Positions 11,113-12,801 of a stretch of 12,801 nucleotides of DNA are shown here, in pieces. The first letter of the stretch is position 1. Each line of letters opens with the position of its first letter. The position numbers and the translations under genes are program-made. Source of the stretch: Palsa-739 sp036512155. GTDB lineage: Bacteria > Actinomycetota > Thermoleophilia > Gaiellales > Gaiellaceae. The notes below the pieces were generated by a model, which saw only the letters and a program-made list of their open reading frames with translations, was not told where the DNA came from and did not search any database. The DNA lies in assembly GCA_036512155.1 (NCBI GenBank), contig DATCBD010000015.1, forward strand, positions 1-12,801, written 5' to 3'.

Positions 11113-12027
11113 GTGAGTCTCCCCGAGCTTCGTATCGCCGACTGGCGTCCGACGAAGGACACGCTGCACCTGTATGCGCAGATCGTCGGGAAAGTGCGGC
11201 TTGCGACGACTCCGCCGCGCAACCACTGGTGGCACGTCCCGCTGTACGTCGACGTGCGCGGGCTGACGACCGGCCCGCTCCACCACGGCGATACGACGTT
11301 CGACGTCGCCTTCGATCTCGTCGATCACGAGCTCGTCGTGCGGGCCAACGGCGGGAATACTCGCGTGTTCCCGCTCACGGACGGCCTCTCGGTCGCCAAC
11401 TTCGACACGCGTCTGCACGCCGCGCTCGCCGACCTCGGTGTCGACGTCGCGATCCAGGAACGGCCGTTCGGCGTGCCGATGAAGACGCCGTTCCGCGAAG
11501 ACGCCGAGCACGCGTCGTGGGACCGCGACGCGGTCGAGCGCTTCCACCGCGCCCTCGACTGGTCGAGCTCGGTCTTCGAGGAGTTCAGCGGCTGGTTCGT
11601 CGGCAAGACGAGCCCCGTCCAGCTTTTTTGGCACAGCTTCGACCTGTCGCTGACGCGCTTCTCCGGCCGTCCCGGCGTTGAGATCACAAGCGATGCCGTC
11701 AATCGAGAGGCGTACACGCACGAGCTGATGCTCTTCGGCTTCTGGATGGGCGACGAGCAGACGTTCCCGGACGCGTCGTTCTACGCCTTCATGTCTCCGG
11801 AGCCGGCGGGATGGCGAGACGCGTCGATCGTCGGCGGCGAGTGGACGAAGATCGGGCTGACGGTGCTCCCGTGGGAGACGGTGCGCAGCGCGCGCGACCC
11901 ACGAGCGTTGGTGCTCGCCTTCCTCCAATCGGCGTACGACGCGGCTGCAGGACTCGCCGGCTGGGACGTTGCCGCGTTCGAGTCCGCCTGGTGCCCGACA
12001 GCCGAGCAACTGCAGCAGCGGTTGTGA
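11113..12027 (+). CDS. DUF5996 family protein
   Basis: A 304-residue predicted cytoplasmic protein with the DUF5996 hallmarks: an opening TKDTLHLYAQIVGKVRLA then PPRNHWWHVPLYVDVRGLTT. Further on come FDVAFDLVDHELVV, RPFGVPMKTPF, and a C-terminal section with PVQLFWHSFDLSLTRFSGR and YTHELMLFGFWMGDE. It has full family length and no signal peptide. Function is unknown. GTG 11113 was chosen because the conserved start MSLPELRIADW follows; it has only a weak ribosome binding site, 20 bases after the YkuD stop. The stop TGA overlaps the GTG start of the YcaQ-type gene (GTGA), so those two are translationally coupled. Confidence 0.88.
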   Translation: MSLPELRIADWRPTKDTLHLYAQIVGKVRLATTPPRNHWWHVPLYVDVRGLTTGPLHHGDTTFDVAFDLVDHELVVRANGGNTRVFPLTDGLSVANFDTRLHAALADLGVDVAIQERPFGVPMKTPFREDAEHASWDRDAVERFHRALDWSSSVFEEFSGWFVGKTSPVQLFWHSFDLSLTRFSGRPGVEITSDAVNREAYTHELMLFGFWMGDEQTFPDASFYAFMSPEPAGWRDASIVGGEWTKIGLTVLPWETVRSARDPRALVLAFLQSAYDAAAGLAGWDVAAFESAWCPTAEQLQQRL

Positions 12028-12801
12028 AGGTCACCAAAGAGGACGCGCGCCGGTTCCTCGTCGCGCGGCACTTCCTCGCGCCGGCGCGATCGCTCGACGG
12101 CGGCCTGGATGCGCTCCTCGAGGTTTTCCGGAAGCTCGGATCGATCCAGTTCGACCCGATCGCGGTCGCCGGCCGGAACCACGACCTCGTGCTGCACGCG
12201 CGCGTCGCCGGCTACGAGCCCGCCTGGTGCGACGAGCTCTACGAACGCCGTGAGATCTTCGAGGCGACGAACAAAGCGCTGTCGTTCGTGCCGACGAGCG
12301 AGTTCCCCTCGTTCCGTCACGTGATGGGCCGCAAGGGGCCGCGGTTCCACAACGCGGCCCTCGCCGACAACGCCGCAGTGGCCGAACGCGTGCTCGAGCG
12401 GATCCGAGCCGAAGGGCCGCTGTCGTCGGCGGACTTCGAACGTGAGACGGGGCCGACGAAGAACTGGTTCGGGATGCCGGAGAACGCCGTGCGCGCCGTG
12501 CTCGAGGCGTACACCGTCACGGGCGTGATCGGCCTCGCGCGGCGCGACGGCAATCGCCGCTACTACGACCTCCTCGAGCGGCTGCTGCCGGCCGACGTGC
12601 TCGCGCAGAAGATGCCGGAGCGAGAACAGCTCCTGCACAAGCTCTTGTCCCGGTACCGCGCTCATGGCCTGCTCGGCGCCGGCGGCGCCGGCGGCACGTT
12701 CGACCGCATCGCTCCGCCGGAAGGACGCAGGGCGCTGCAGCAGGAGCTCGTCGAGCGCGGCGCGCTCGTGCCCGTCGAAGTCGACGGCGTGCGCGGCAAG
12801 C
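12024..12801 (+). CDS. YcaQ/AlkX-type DNA glycosylase (winged-helix), 3' end missing
   Basis: At least 259 residues, running off the right edge. The start MKVTKEDARRFLVARHFL, the segment LGSIQFDPIAVAGRNHDLVLHARV, YEPAWCDELYERREIFE and the winged-helix part (LSSADFERETGP...WFGMPENAVRAVLEAYTVTGVI) match the YcaQ family of crosslink-repair DNA glycosylases. Q42-F-D44 is the QxD motif of the YcaQ/AlkX branch (the AlkZ branch has QxQ). These enzymes unhook interstrand crosslinks and remove bulky alkylated bases. The GTG start 12024 overlaps the DUF5996 stop by GTGA. No resistance or biosynthesis gene is visible nearby, so general repair is the simplest reading. The C-terminal part is outside the window. 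Confidence 0.88.
   Translation, partial: MKVTKEDARRFLVARHFLAPARSLDGGLDALLEVFRKLGSIQFDPIAVAGRNHDLVLHARVAGYEPAWCDELYERREIFEATNKALSFVPTSEFPSFRHVMGRKGPRFHNAALADNAAVAERVLERIRAEGPLSSADFERETGPTKNWFGMPENAVRAVLEAYTVTGVIGLARRDGNRRYYDLLERLLPADVLAQKMPEREQLLHKLLSRYRAHGLLGAGGAGGTFDRIAPPEGRRALQQELVERGALVPVEVDGVRGK

Overview
The window is very GC-rich with GC-ending codons, GTG and TTG starts, and gene tails that overlap by a few bases. The protein families are DUF6458, an ANTAR regulator with a degenerate receiver, DUF5996 next to YcaQ, and a secreted DUF3494 protein next to a YkuD transpeptidase. Together these suggest a soil-type actinobacterium, most likely Thermoleophilia (Gaiellales/Solirubrobacterales-like). 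That placement is inference from protein flavour, not a database result. No tRNA, rRNA, CRISPR array, insertion sequence or integrase was seen.

Layout. 1-1438 (minus): a secreted NlpC/P60 peptidase, then a secreted alpha/beta hydrolase cut by the window edge. 1475-1699: divergent intergenic DNA with a GC palindrome. 1700-2659 (plus): a protein with an HEYAE motif resembling EXORDIUM/phosphate-induced proteins. 2671-2702: a terminator shared with convergent minus-strand genes, which are two secreted unknowns, an Ig-like repeat protein and a DUF6458 membrane protein (2720-5221). 5372-5650 (minus): a minimal nucleotidyltransferase with no convincing start. 5874-7098 (plus): a small unknown protein, a six-helix DUF1345-like membrane protein and a free-standing CxxC...CxxC module. 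7095-7721 (minus): an ANTAR regulator. 7919-8760 (plus): a small Cys-rich protein and an ABM-like protein. 8809-8922 (minus): a 37-residue membrane peptide. 9198-12801 (plus): a DUF3494 ice-binding-like surface protein, a YkuD L,D-transpeptidase, DUF5996 and a YcaQ-type DNA glycosylase, tightly packed and partly overlapping.

Most notable: three 5' leaders, and probably a fourth, share a sequence and a fold. They precede the DUF6458/Ig operon, the 5874 operon, the DUF3494/YkuD operon and, more degenerately, the 37-residue peptide. The shared core is CCRCCCYCA, then 5-6 bases, then CRGGTYGG (with AGCA following in the three good copies). It continues with a hairpin and a Shine-Dalgarno strand that pairs back to the CCCYC segment. 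Two copies share 17 identical bases (CAGGTCGGAGCAAGCCG) at the same place, and the outer helix shows compensating changes. The three good copies sit behind an extended -10 box TGCTAnnnT. I do not recognise this as a known riboswitch class. It looks like a cis-regulatory RNA family that hides the ribosome binding site of envelope genes.

Many products are exported or membrane-bound (P60 peptidase, hydrolase, Ig protein, DUF6458, DUF3494, YkuD), so the region reads as a cell-envelope neighbourhood with a DNA-repair gene at its right edge.
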